Assembly: GCF_052857255.1 (NCBI RefSeq)
Contig: NC_135506.1
Location: forward strand, 77,794,324-77,858,323
Length of the DNA: 64,000 nucleotides
Direction of reading: 5' to 3'
Origin: Amblyomma americanum
Lineage: Eukaryota; Arthropoda; Arachnida; Ixodida; Ixodidae
Shown here: positions 42,260 to 54,119 of the stretch, piece after piece
Numbering within the stretch: the stretch's first letter is position 1
Layout: each line of letters starts with the position of its first letter
The notes under the pieces: model-generated
What the model saw: only the letters and a program-made list of their open reading frames with translations
Told to the model about the DNA's origin: nothing
Database searches by the model: none
Program-made: the position numbers and the translations under genes

Positions 42260-44415
42260 CAATGATGTACGTTGAATTCGGAAGCCACAGCTGCCGCTGT
42301 AATTACGTCATCGGGCCCCCATAGTGCCGAAGCTCGATTCGGCCTTCAAAGCGGAGCTTCTTTCTGGGGCGTGGGCTCACGACCTCTGTATGTAGTTTAC
42401 ATGTCTTCTGAGCCGGAGAAAGTATAGATGCCCCCGGGGGGTTGGGGGGGGGGGCTCTGCGCCGTTTAGGACGGTGAACCAGTCACATATATGCGTTATC
42501 AGAAGTGATCAGGCAGGAAAATAAAAAGAACGCGGGAAGGTCGAACGTATCTCGCCGTATGGATAAGGCGCAAAATCTACTTTGGTCTTTGAAGAGCTTT
42601 ATTTCACTCTGCGGAAGTTAGAACCCATCAAGTGTTTTGACTAACACGCAGGGACGTCAAAATGAACCCCTTGATTTCAGTCCGCTCGTTAGAAGCGCAG
42701 GAAATAATAGGAACGAAAAACGTCGCCCAAGCTCAAGCGCGCTCACGCATGTCGAAACCTGTCGGTCTAAATCAAGATCTTGATACCATTTCACCAAGAC
42801 TGGCGAGAGGCCACGACAACCGTTGGCCCATAGAAGCCGCGGCGCACTGCACTGTCATCCGCGTCAGCACCCGAGGGAAATTTTCTGTCGCTGATAAGTC
42901 CGACGCCGCAAAACGCCTTAAATAAAAAAAAAAGCCCACTCGGCCACAATAACGCGCATGCGCAAGCGGCAGAAAGTGACGACATACGTGACGATTCCAG
43001 TCAGACCCCAGGCTCTCTTCAGCGCGAGTGGTTGCTCTATCCGTGCGCTCCGCAAACCGCACGTATGGAAGGCAGTCATTCTCGTCTGAGCCTCCGTGAG
43101 ATGAGCACGTGCGTGCGCTTTGTCTTCGGTGCTAGCCGCCGCTACAGGGCCGCCGGTCGCGTCACCATCTGAGGCTGCGGCGGCGCGTAATGTTTCGCCT
43201 GACGGGGCATAAACCTCACTGACACCACCGACATCGCTTGCCTGGATCATTGCCCGCCTTCCCAAGACACTCGGATATGTTTCCTAGCACGTGCCTACAA
43301 GTTCTTCGCCTCATATCAGAGCTGCTGCTGTCGCGGTCGTCTGCGCAGAAACGGGACGGCCGCCCTGGACTGCTTTGAGTGCGGAGGGTTTGCTCTATCG
43401 TGGCGGGCTGTTGTGGGCGGCCAGCTGCGTTTCCATGAACTGTGGAGCTTCGCGACTGCCGGGACCGAAAACTCCCTTCCTCGTGCTTGTGCTCCGTGGT
43501 CACCGCCGCATATGGCCGCGGTATTTTGTGTCTTTTGCTGGATCCGTCACATTGAATTACATTTGAATTAACTTATCGAGCTTTGTCGCCCCCCTGCACG
43601 CTGCGCCGCGCTCTCCGCACCACTCCTCCACAACAACCAAGTCGCCAGTCCAGCCAGAACCCGCTGCTCCTGGTTGGTGTGGAGTTGGGTGGCATTCCAC
43701 GAGAACTTACTTTCGCCCTACTAGCGGCAGTGCTTCTGGACGTAACGTTGTGCCTTTTGCCAGTGGGTTGGCGTCGTCTTCACTGTCGCAACTGAGATGC
43801 CTACAAGCCGTTACACTCACGACTGACAGCCGTCGCCAAGGAACATACCTCCGAGCCAGGCCGCCGGCATCGAAGGTGAGTGCGAGGCAAAGCCTCGCGG
43901 CGAAGGTGACGTGTCCGTGAAACGTGCTCTGTGCTGCTAGAGCAAATTCAAGGTTCACTTGCACTGTTTCCGCAAGCATTGGAATAATGACACAACCCAC
44001 GCAGCATTTGAGAGGTTTTATGTTCCGTCACCATCGGGTTTTTTGTACGTGACGGAAGCGTGGTGAGCTAGGACTCGCGGTGTGTGCAGCTTTAGGCGTA
44101 TAGGCTGGTCAGTTGTAGAGGATTTAGATAAGCGAGTCCACTGTCGCTTGCGTCACGTAACAGTAACAAAAACCTGTTCCAAACGTCGTTGCGACAAAGC
44201 CACTATGTCCCCTTAAGCGGAATGTGGTTTGTGGCCGTATACGGCGCTCGGAAATCTCGCCAGCCTCATCCAGCAACTCCGAAGAACGGACGCTGCCTTC
44301 GGTCTGCGGCACATCGTGTTTCCGCTGCAGCCAAGCTATGTTCCATATTACTTTTTTTTTCATCGCCGCGGCTTGAGGCATACGTCGCGCTCACTTTTCT
44401 GCCACGGTGAATATC
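42260..44415 (+). other. Possible upstream region of the tandem exon cluster
   Basis: A gene-free, GC-richer stretch with G/C runs near 42430-42460. A donor-like ATCGAAGGTGAGTG lies near 43868-43881. No frame here has a recognised motif. If the exon cluster that follows is transcribed from the left, its first exon and promoter would lie here, but nothing visible proves it. Confidence 0.3.
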
Positions 44416-46110
44416 TGAGACTTCGGTATGTTTGCGTGTCTGTCACCTTTTCTCTTTCTTTGCAGATATGCCCACTTCTAGGGTCTTCCTTGCGCACACG
44501 AAAAGCACGGAGCCGATTCAGCAAGTGCAGGCTCGGATCTTTGGTCGTAGTTCGGCATCCATGCACCGCCTTGCACATGCTGCTGCCTCCTGTCAAAAAC
44601 GCTGTGCTGTCGAAAGCTTCGATTTCACTACTCTGCGTCGCAGCGTAAGGTTTTCTGCGTTTTCGATTAGCAGGACCGCGACTTATTGAAACGAGAAAAC
44701 TAACATGGCTTCAGATAAAGCGGTACGGCTGTATCGACACCTAGTGCCGCTGTAAGGTAGGTACGATGCAGCACATTTGCTCTCGATAATTCTCCTTATA
44801 TAAAACAGTTCTTTGTTTGGTCCTGTGTGTCTGGTTTTCGATAGTACAGCCAATGTGCAACGCGACCGTTAGACGCTTCCGAATGTTCGACATTCACGGT
44901 TGCCTTTGAAGAATCTTCCTTTTATCTTTGCAGATATGCCCACTTAGGGTCTCCCTTGCGCATGGAAAGCACGGAGCCGACTCAGCAAGTGCAAGCTAGG
45001 ATCTCCGTTGCTATGCGGTGCATGAATGCTGAGCCAATATCTTCTTGCCTTGCACATGCTGCTGCCTCCTGCCAAGAACGCTGTGCTGTTGACAGCTTCG
45101 ACTTCACTACACTGCATCGCGGAGTCAGGTTTTCTGCGTTTTCGATAAGCAGGACCGCGACTTATTGAAGCGAGAAAACATCGCTGCGAAAGCGGTACCC
45201 CCTAAGGCTGTGTCGACACCTGGTGCCGCTGTAGGGCGTCGGAGGACGCAGTACATTTGCTCTCAAAAGTACAGCCAGTGCGAAGCGTGACCCTCGGGCG
45301 CCTCCGAATGTTCACGACATCCGCAGTTGCCTTTGATGAACGTTCCTTATTATCTCTGCAGAAATGCAGACGGAAGGCATGCAGCCGACTCAGACAGTGC
45401 AAGCTCAGATCACTGGTCTTGGTTCGGCATCTATGCACCGCCAGCACATTATCTTCTTGCCTCGCATATGCTGCTGCCTGCTGCCAAAAACTCTGTACTT
45501 CCAACTGTAAGTTTTTTACGTTTTCTCTCAGGAGAACTGTGACGTAAACAAACAATATAAACCCGCCTTGGAGGCTTTCGCGTTCAGCTGCTGATCCCAA
45601 GGTCGCGGGTTCGATACCGACCATGGCGCCCGTATTTACATGGAAGCTAAACACAAAAACGCCCCATGTTCTGTGCAGCGTCATCGCAACCACAGCCCTC
45701 CACTACGGCCTCCAAACTGCAAAATGACAAGTGCAAGCTAGGATCTCTGGTCTTGCGCGGTGCATGGATGCCGAGCCAAGATCTTCTTGCCTTGCGCATG
45801 CTGTTGCCTGCTGCCAAAAACTCATGATGAAAGTGCAGCCTTCACAGTTTTCCCCCTGTGAGGTGTCCTGACACCATCAATGTGGTGGTGAGTCCAAGCT
45901 CGCACGGCATGCCTCACGCCTATTCGCGACAGTACATGAAGTGTGTGCAACGTGTCTGTCGAACACCTCTGTAGCATGCGCATGACATCCATTCTTTCTA
46001 TTTTCAGATACGCCGACTTCTTCCGTGTACCATTCCAGATATTCTCTACTTGCCAAGCGTATGCTGCCGCCGAGCTCCACAAGAGCTCTACGATGAAATC
46101 CTTATAATAA
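44416..46110 (+). repeat. Tandem cluster of four exon-like units with conserved acceptors
   Basis: Units enter after a pyrimidine tract and CAG at 44466, 44934, 45362 and 46008; a partial unit without acceptor lies at 45727-45850. The first two encode related C-terminal frames: MPTSRVFLAHTKSTEPIQQV ... RTATY-stop (44472-44689) and RMESTEPTQQVQARISVAM ... RTATY-stop (44956-45168). Shared pieces include TEP-QQVQARI, LAHAAASCQ-RCAV-SFDF and RFSAFSISRTATY. Upstream intron-like sequence is repeated too (GTGTCGACACCTGGTGCCGC, TCCGAATGTTC). Copy 3 has a good donor, CAACTGTAAGT (45502-45512). Product unknown; I recognise no domain. Confidence 0.6.
45560..45715 (+). mobile_element. tRNA-derived SINE, second subfamily
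   Basis: GGTCGCGGGTTCGATACCGACC is a box B region, followed by GCGCCCGTATTTACATGGAAG, GTTCTGTGCAGCGTCATCG and CCCTCCACTACGGCCTCC. It lies inside the third unit of the exon cluster. Confidence 0.75.
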
Positions 46111-47089
46111 GTCTAACAGCTGAGTGCCCACATAACACTTGTACTGTTCAAACTTCATTCGGGTATAAATTGGATGTTTCGCACTGGTCTCTGTCGTTTG
46201 CTTAGTCATGTTGCTACCAGTAGTACCTTTGCATACTTTCAAGGGAGCCTCTTGACCAGGCAAGGTAGACGCGAGTCCGGCTCTTTTGCTGTGTGCAAGG
46301 CTGTTCCTTCTTAATACTCCAGTCTTTATTTGTACACTTCGAGTCTTCTTTCTCTGCCTTTCTTCTTTCCTTGCGCATTTCACCAGTACATTTACAATTC
46401 AGCAGTGCAACATGGCAAGCGAGCTTCGTCGTCCCCTTCCCAAGACCAAAACTGCTCCTTCCCATCAACACGAAGGCCCCCAGTCAGCGCGTCTGGTACG
46501 GCGCCAACGCGGTGACCTGTTGCTCCCCGACCGTCGTCGCCGCTTCAAAGGTTCCAGTGTGCCAGCTCAGAGTTCCTGCCGACGTGGCGTATGGAGCTGC
46601 CGCCATCAACGACTGCAGGCTGTGCGTCGAGGAGGACTTGAGTGTCTGCCTCAAGTGAGCGAAGTCCTGGATTTCAGTTTTCTGTGCTAGGCCAAACTAA
46701 TAGGCTATTCATAGGAGTCATCCTCTGTTCTGTTTGTGATTAATGTTTCACTCTGTTTTTGTTCTGTTTATTTTTTGCAGACTGCTGCCGTGCCTTCGTC
46801 TCCTGGAGGTTCCTTGAAGCTGGCTCGTCAGGATCGAGGCCTCAACTTTCCTGTTCATGAGTGCGTTTTTTCACACCTTCTTTTACTTAAATAGTTTTTG
46901 CAAAGTAAGCCCGTTGCAGCAGACTTTGATTTACTTCCGAGACTCATAATTAGCATTATACAGCGACAGGCTGTAGGTGTCTGAGGTGATGTCTTCATCG
47001 TCCGCGCACGCCTCTACACGTCTGTAATTATCAGCCTTCACAGCCGCCACACTGAAACGAAAGGTCAAGCTGAGGTGCAACATGATCAC

Positions 47090-47160
47090 CCCCCCCCCCA
47101 CACACACACACAAAACGCATGCACACGCGCACACAAGTAGAAACACACACGCATATTCTG
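47090..47160. repeat. C-run and CA-rich microsatellite
   Basis: A run of about ten C followed by CACACACACAC and imperfect CA repeats. A related CA-rich tract is at 48888-48945 in the second copy of the segment. Confidence 0.9.
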
Positions 47161-47380
47161 TCATAACCCTTGGTATCACGATGAACGGCCAGTGAGTCAC
47201 TTGTCGCCGTGTCGATGAAAATCTCCTTGCCGCAAGGGTAAACATCCTGCGGCTTTCTTTTCAATGTTTTAAGGCCGAATAAATTTTCTGGGCCTAGCAA
47301 CGTTGTTTGGATGCAGTCAGAGTGGGCGCATGAATTTCGTGTTAGTGCCATTTTGTTTACATCGCCCCTTGTGTCTGCAG

Positions 47381-47623
47381 GTGCGCTGGCACTGGTTTCA
47401 CCGCTCTACACCCATTTGGACATGTGCACGGCAGCATGGCAGGAGCAGCAATATCGGCAGTACACACCACGACCCATGTATTGAGCAGCTCCAATCCTTG
47501 AAACTTGCAAACGCCAACAATACTGGAGCTACGAGGGGACCGCAAGATCATACAAGGGTTTACCCAGTGATGGAGACTATGCGACAAGTGTTGATAGCAT
47601 TAGTAAAGCGTGAAGTCAAGTAG
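47381..47623 (+). pseudogene. Terminal exon-like frame, copy A of the duplicated segment
   Basis: After acceptor CAG at 47378-47380 the frame contains RQHGRSSNIGSTHHDP and GATRGPQDHTRVYPV and stops at 47621-47623. The first 14 codons align with copy B only in another frame, so copy A carries a shift near 47425. Family unknown; it is judged coding-like only because its amino-acid pattern persists in the other copy. Confidence 0.4.
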
Positions 47624-48124
47624 GACACGAAAGCCACCGGTCTGGTGAACACACCTTGGGAGGCAAGCAAAAGTCAAGCGAGAACGACCGAACAGCAGCA
47701 GCAGCAGACGTTGCGCTTATCATATGTGCACAACGTTCTAGTTTTCGTCGTCTTCTTTCCGAGAGCCACCGGCTGGACATCGACACCAATCCTGCTGCTC
47801 GTTCGTGTCAACGCGCGCGCCCCCAGTCAGCGGTACGTCTACGCGGTGACCTGCTGTTCCCGGACCAGTGTGCCAGCTCGGAGCTTCTGCGGACGGGGCG
47901 TATGGAGCGGCCGCCATCAACTTGAGAGTTTGCCCCAAGTGAGCAAATGGCTTTTGGACTTTGCTTTTCTGCGTTAGGTCAAACTGATTAAGCTCTTGAT
48001 AGGACTCGTCCTCTCTGTTCTGTCTGCCACAAATGTTTCATAATTCCACGTTGTATAAATTGTTTGCAACCGCCTTTCATATATTTTCTGTAGTTTTCAC
48101 TGTGTTTTCCAGTTTTCTTGGTCT

Positions 48125-48280
48125 TGCTCGTTTGTTTTTCTTCTCTCCTCTCGCTCACTCTCACTCATTGTCGCCTCTCACTCACCCTCTCCTCTCACTT
48201 TAACTCACTCTCCTCTCACTCACTTTCTTCACTCACTCTCCTCTTACTCTCTCGCTCAATCTCTCACGCGCACTCCAGCA
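48125..48280. repeat. (CTCTCACT)n low-complexity tract
   Basis: Imperfect CTCACT/CTCTC repeats on the plus strand. Any Leu/Ser-rich frame here is an artefact of the repeat. Confidence 0.9.
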
Positions 48281-49193
48281 TACACGGTAAACACCGCGGT
48301 ATCATCATAGCACCGCGGTAAACGACCAGTAACTTGTCGCCCGCGCACGCCACAAGGGTAAAACATCCGGGGGCTTTCGTTTCAATGTTTTACGGCCGAA
48401 TAAATTTTCTGGGTCTAACACCGCTGATTGGACGGTCAGAGTGGGTGCACGATTTTGTGTTTGCGCAGTTTTTTGTTTGCATCGCTCTTTGTTGCCCCCC
48501 TTGATGCTGGATCGTCAGGATCGAGGTCTCACTTTCGCGTTCCTGAGTGCGTTTGTTCACACATCCTCTCTTACTTTTGTTTTGCTCTCCTAAAAATTAC
48601 TTTTGAACTATTGCTACATTTCATAGATATTTTATTTTATTTCGAAGTAAGCCCGCTGCAGCGGGCTTTGATTTACTTACATGTCTTATAATTTACATTT
48701 TACAGCGACAGGGTGCAGATGTCCTCCTGTGAGGCCGTGTTATCGTCGTCTTCGCACGCCCCCACAACCCTGTAATATTGGCCGTCAGAGCCATCACAGT
48801 TAACCGAATGGTCATGATGAAGTGCAACATGCACACTTGTGCACCATAAAACACCCACCCTAGGCTAGACAAACGCCTGGCACCATCTCCTCCACACGCA
48901 CACGCGAACACACACACATACTCACACCCCCTCTCACACACTCTTACCTTCTATCGCTCAATCACACTCCTCTCACTCACTCACACTCCGTCGTATGGCT
49001 TAACATCACTGTAAACCATCCAGTAACTTGTCGACCGCGCACGCCATAAGGGTAAACATCCGGGGGCTTTTTTTTCAAGGTTTTGCGGCCGAGTAAATTT
49101 TGTGGTCCTAGATACGTTGGTTCGATGCTGTCAAAAGTGGGCGCACGAATTTCGTATTTGTGCAGTTTTTTACACCGCCCTTTGTTTCTGCAG

Positions 49194-49420
49194 GTGCGGT
49201 GGCTCTGGCTTTGCCGCTGAACACTCTTTTGGATGCGTTATTTTGTGGACGGCGGCATGGCAGCAGCACCATCAGCAGTACACACCACGACCCCGAGTAT
49301 TGTGAGCAGCCCCAAGTCATCGTGGAGCTTGCTAACAGCACCGTCAGTACTGAAACTACGAGGGGACCGCAAGAGCAGACGAGGGTTTGCGCGACTCCGT
49401 TACAAGTGTTGAAAGAGTAA
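49194..49420 (+). CDS. Terminal exon-like frame, copy B of the duplicated segment
   Basis: After acceptor CAG at 49191-49193 the frame from the second codon phase reads AVALALPLNTLLDALFCGRR, HGSSTISSTHHDPEYCEQPQ and TRGPQEQTRV, and stops at 49418-49420. Residue pattern HGSS-I-STHHDP--EQ-Q, TRGPQ-xTRV is shared with copy A while many bases differ. It would be the last exon of a spliced gene. No known domain; a transcript is needed to confirm it. Confidence 0.35.
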
Positions 49421-49479
49421 GTGGAGCACAAATTCCAGCAGGACAGGAAAGCCACTGGTCAGGCGAAACAACTCAAGCG

Positions 49480-52110
49480 AGAACGAGCGAAGTGGAGTAG
49501 CAGAGAACTGACACACCGAGACCGCATGCCACGCTTCCGACGACGACAGCGGCTTCCACTCCAAATAAATGGTAGTCGAACAGCGTCACTAATAAGAGGC
49601 GAGATTTTGTGCACCTGTCGAAGGGAGAATACAAAATCATATTCCGACCGACAAGCCACGGCTTCAGGGTAGGGTATGTGAAGGCCAGCGACTACATGCA
49701 ACCCTGGTGAAGGAATGGTACACCGGCGACATGCTCATCGCGGTGAAAGCTGTCTCAAATACACTAACAGTCCGGACACCAGATGGAGTGAAGGCGGAAG
49801 AACTAAAAAAAGGTGAGGAAGCGGTGCCTGGGAGACAATTTTGATCTCAGCGCCTGCTTGCTCGACGGGCCAAGGAACTGTCGGCGGTTGGTGCATGGAC
49901 CCATGGCCGGCACACCTAAAGAAACCCTAATGAGCACCGAAGTGGGACGCCGGGAATTCTGCGGTATAGGCAAGAATGCTCGGGAAATTGGTGTCAGCGC
50001 CCATCGCGTTCGACTGGTAGCTCGAGGCAGTGTTGAGTGTTGTACAGAGTGCACCTTGACCAGCTAACGAAGTAGGCTTGCCTGAAGTTCCTCTGCAGGT
50101 ACACCGGCGCGGAGCTACAACCCATTCCGCAGTACGCGGTACACAAATGTGGGAACAAGTCAAGGGTCACAATGACGGCCAGCCCTGGTTCAAATGGCCC
50201 TGTGATGCTTATACTCCAAGGGCGAAATAGGATGCAACAGACGGCTCAAGAGGACGTCTCAACAAGTTAGCTATCAACCACGGAAGGCCGCGGTGGTTCA
50301 ACATCGAGGATGCCGAAACCAGAGAAAGGAACGATTTCCGGAACCGCCGCACTTCAAGGAAGCAGACTTTCCGGGTCTACCGGGTGCGAGCTACGCCGGC
50401 CACGGTGGGGGCAACGCCTGGAATCGGGGCAACGCTCCTGACGCAAGTTCAAGAAGGTGAGTCGGTCTAGGAGCGAGTCTCCCTGCTATCACACTGCTCT
50501 AGACTATTCGATGCAGACTAAGATGCACAGGGAACTCACAGAGGAGAACAAAGGAATAGCTTAGATACAACGATACAGCAATATCTTCGATACAAACACA
50601 GGAGAATCACACGGGGCTGAATGGCCCAGGTCGAGACCAAACACGCAGATGAAAGTAGCGATGTAGCCGGAGATTTAGGGAAGCTACAGCTCTACACAAT
50701 ACACGGCGTTAGCGTTTAGCCATGTAGCCGGAGATTTAGGGAAGCTAGAGCTCTACACAATACACGATGATAGCGTTGCAAGAAACTAACACTGCACCAA
50801 AGACGACATTATTAGCAGGCGAGAGGTTTTAAAAGCTGGCCCAGTATGTGAGAAGGGCACAAGCATTAGAGCACGTTTTAATGGAGGCCATACCTAGAAA
50901 CGCAGGCACAAGAACGTATTCGTACTTTAAATATACATTCACCACCGCGGAAGAAGATACTTCAGCGAAATATCATTAGAGTGGTTGTCTGCCTGGCAGA
51001 AGACAAATACCTCATGATTGTACGAGATTTAAATGCTCCGCACATGGAGAGAAATTACAAGCTTTTGGTACGAAGGAAGGGAACGATCATAGACGGAGCA
51101 GAGCTAGGGGTGGAATACCAGCGGGAAACAGTGACATCAAGGAAACAGCGTGTCAAGAAACGCTAGCCTTGATTTTTCCTCACAGAAAATATCACAGCTT
51201 ACGAATGATCCAGCACTATCACGGTTTAGCAGAATCCAGAGAAAGGCGACAGTCATGGGGACAAGCATCAAACCAAAAGGAAAAGTAAACATGCATCAGA
51301 AGGGCGCATAAGCAAAATTCTTCGGCGTGATTACCTCGACAGGGAAGCTCATGAGGATCGCAGCGAAACTTGCCTGTTGGTACAGCACCACTGGTAAACC
51401 TGGGGCATCTGGCGGAAGACAGAAGCGACGACAAGCAAAACGAGGAGCACTTTCGTACTAAAACTGATACCCACGAACAAGAACCACGAAGGAAAGAGCG
51501 CGGCAAGATTGTAGGAGTTACGTTCCTCGAGAAGAAACAGCTAATTTGTATGTGGACACGTCCATGGACACACAGAACTAAGAACACTATCATTCAGCAC
51601 ACCATCATTTCGACTAAGGGGTTGAGGAAAATGTCACGGTAGACACACTTTGAGATTTTACGAACCGGCTGGCATTTGCCGGTCGAACCATTCAGCACGC
51701 CACAACCTTACGGGGATGAAGGCGTTGTTGAGAGCTCGGAAAAAGGACACGCCTCTGGCAATATAGAGCAGGCCATTCCACTCATATAAAATATGGCTCG
51801 CTAGATACATGAGAGAGTGGGCGCGATAGATTCGTTACCTGTGGCTTCAAAAAAGAACCCTTTATTACCCAATATTAATAGCCCTAGTCTAGAGCAGTGG
51901 GAGGCCCTCCTGACCGACTCCATCCACCCCGGGCTTCATGTTGGGGACGAAGACCAAGGCGGCGAAGGAGGCCAACGCCCCCCCCCCCCCCTCCTCTTCT
52001 CCCTGCCAAGCTCTATGCCCCTAAATCCTTACTATTAGATCCCCTTCGCTGCGGCGTTCGGCATGTTTCGTCGAAAAATGTGCTCCACTGTTTCCATCTC
52101 CTTCCTGCAT
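49480..52110 (+). pseudogene. Strongly decayed LINE: gag, endonuclease and 3' end
   Basis: gag-like pieces in shifting frames: FVHLSKGEYKIIFRPTSHGF (about 49605), KEWYTGDMLIAVKAVSNTLT and VRTPDGVKAEELKKG (about 49710-49815), RRLVHGPMAGTPKE (about 49890), and a YTGAEL-type motif near 50100. Endonuclease: LMIVRDLNAPHMERNYKL at 51012-51065 (GDFNAPH with Gly lost). The end SLEQWEALLTDSIHPGL (from 51890) is a LINE C-terminal tail. RT is not readable. A 61-bp duplication lies at 50661-50776. Confidence 0.6.
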
Positions 52111-52377
52111 CCGATTCTCGAATAAAAACGATCTCATGTGCCTTCTAGCGCGGCCTCTCTCCCAATGCTCTGAATAATCATTTGCGCCGAAACCTCGTAT
52201 GTGCTCCTTGTCACCACTGTGTGCTCGCCGGTGCCAGCCGGCTTGAGCGCATTGTGGTTGAAGCGACGGTCGCGCTTCTCAGTTCTTCCTGACGCTGCAT
52301 CCACAAAAAGTAAGGTGCTCAATCATCTTCGTAGCAAAGCCGTTCCACAATACAGACATTCAACTGATACAACGGGC

Positions 52378-53142
52378 GTTTCAGCGAACACTTTCAACAT
52401 TTTTCAGAAATGGGCTTTTTGGGCTAAAAGACTATTGCGGCATGGTGTTACCACTGTTGGCGGACACCAGAAAACCGGTGAATCGTCGTCGTAGTAACTA
52501 AATTTTATTAGTTACCTTTTTACTCCAATTAGCTTAGCCTTGAAGAAACTTTAGGCATAAGTAAAAACCAGATGTATGCGCTTAAAAAGGAGAGAAATCT
52601 CATTAGCAATCGATAAGATACTCAAACTAGCCGAAGAGTTCTACACCTGAATGTGTGCAACATGCAGGGAAAGCCTGCGAAATCGTTTTGCCCTAACATT
52701 TGAATGGCGATGTAAGAATTTTTAGTAGTTACCTTTTTACCTAATAAAGTTAGGTGCATAGAATTTCGAGAACGTGATCACCCTCGCCACTGTAGGTCGA
52801 CAAAATTTGGCTCCATTGTGCTAAAATACATACGCTCTCGAAAGCATGCAGGCAAAGCAACCTCTGCAGTGCACGTAACTAGTCGAAAAAGCCTAATTTT
52901 TATTCACAGCGCAAAGTGCAATCGAGCTTTTTTAATTCTAAAAACTGATATGGCTATATTACAGCTAGGTGCCTAACTCTAGTAGTAAAATAGTTAAGTA
53001 TTCAACATTAGTTCACCAGGTTACTAAAGACGATTCACCGGTCTTCTGGTGTCCGCCAACACTGGTAATACTATGCCGCAAAAGGCATATTTTTACCCCA
53101 AAAAGCCTATTTTTGACAATTTTTGAAAGTGTTCGCTGAAAC
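52378..53142. mobile_element. Foldback element with ~120-bp terminal inverted repeats
   Basis: Left arm 52378-52498 begins GTTTCAGCGAACACTTTCA; right arm 53020-53142 is its reverse complement with scattered differences. Shared inner motifs include GTTGGCGGACACCAGAA and CCGGTGAATCGTC. The 520-bp middle has no coding frame. Likely a non-autonomous DNA transposon; no clear target duplication seen. Confidence 0.8.
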
Positions 53143-53580
53143 ACACACAAGTATGTCCAAGAAGAACGTCTTTCAAAAGGTAAGTGGATTCAGCGACTTT
53201 CGGTTTGGTAGTGTTTTGCCCTGAACAGAGGGCCAATTTACGAATCTTGAATACCTGCCTTTGTAATCGAGAGAACAGGAAAGTGACGTGGAAGAGCCCC
53301 AATAGTGAGACTTAAAATGAAATAGACTTCGTACTATGCTCTCACTCTAGCATCGTGCAGTATGTGGAGGTCCTCGGAAATGTACGTTATAGCGACCACA
53401 GATTGGGAAGGCCTCCAATTAGCTCAGACTTGAAGAAACTAGGCACAGGTTAAAACCTGATGTAAACGTTATAAGACAAGGAGGGCAATCTCATTAGCAA
53501 TGAATAAGGTACTTAAAGTAGACGAAGCGTTCTACACCCGAATGTGAGAAACATGCAGGTAAAGCCTGCGAAATCGTTTC
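52523..53580 (+). repeat. Direct repeat pair, one copy inside the foldback element
   Basis: 52523-52690 and 53412-53580 share CTCCAATTAGCT, CTTGAAGAAACT, CCAGATGTA/CCTGATGTA, ATCTCATTAGCAAT, GTTCTACACC and AAAGCCTGCGAAATCGTTT. The first lies in the loop of the foldback element and the second outside it. Origin unknown. Confidence 0.8.
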
Positions 53581-54119
53581 GAGTAAAGCGGCGTCGGCGT
53601 TGAGGCTTCTCTGCAGTGCACAGCGATGACCAGAGAGAGGCCCCGCTAATGACATCACATACGACGGCACTACTTTTCCAGCGAATAAACTCGTGTTTCA
53701 TGGAAGAAAACCAACGCCATTAAAGGTGTATCTTACAAAAGTTTCGGGGTATCAGACGACGCAAAGCAGCATGCACGCGAAGGCAGCGGACATCTGAATT
53801 TTCGGCACTAATGACGGTACAGCAAGTTTCCACGCACTTTCCAAACGCAGTGAGGTTCTAGGAGCCTGAACTTCGTCGCGGTCAATCGACGATTACGTCA
53901 CCATTTTAAATGCTAGTGCAGAAAAACTCCGGATGCTTTACCTAGAAGCTCCGTAGATTCGAGCTCTTGCGCCAGAAGGTCAGCTCGAGAGCGCTGAGCC
54001 GCCTCCTTCTTGAAATCGGTCGAAAGCACGCACCGCCAGGCGCCGCCGGAGCGGTCGCTGATTGGCCAAAAGGTACAACGGGAAAGTAAGTGTAATGCAC
54101 ACGTGCTCTAATCCCTCCA

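Larger units (their letters stand above)
46400..49480 (+). repeat. Two tandem copies of a multi-exon gene-like segment
   Basis: Blocks M1 (46510-46690), M2 (46800-47090), M3 (47195-47370) and M4 (47381-47640) recur as M1 (47840-47990), an extra M3 (48325-48490), M2 (48505-48830), M3 (49020-49190) and M4 (49194-49480). In both copies M1 ends at a donor (CTCAAGTGAGC; CCCAAGTGAGC) and M4 starts after a strong acceptor (TGTCTGCAG; TTTCTGCAG). M1 frames are related: VCQLRVPADVAYGAAAIN against VCQLGASADGAYGAAAIN. CA microsatellites lie between M2 and M3 in both. Product unrecognised. Confidence 0.65.

Noticed and set aside
42918..43265. 115-codon minus-strand Ala-rich frame as a first exon
   Set aside because: GC-rich stretch with no recognised motif and no good donor after it; left unannotated.
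48118..48321. Leu/Ser-rich signal-peptide-like protein
   Set aside because: Translation of a CTCACT low-complexity tract.
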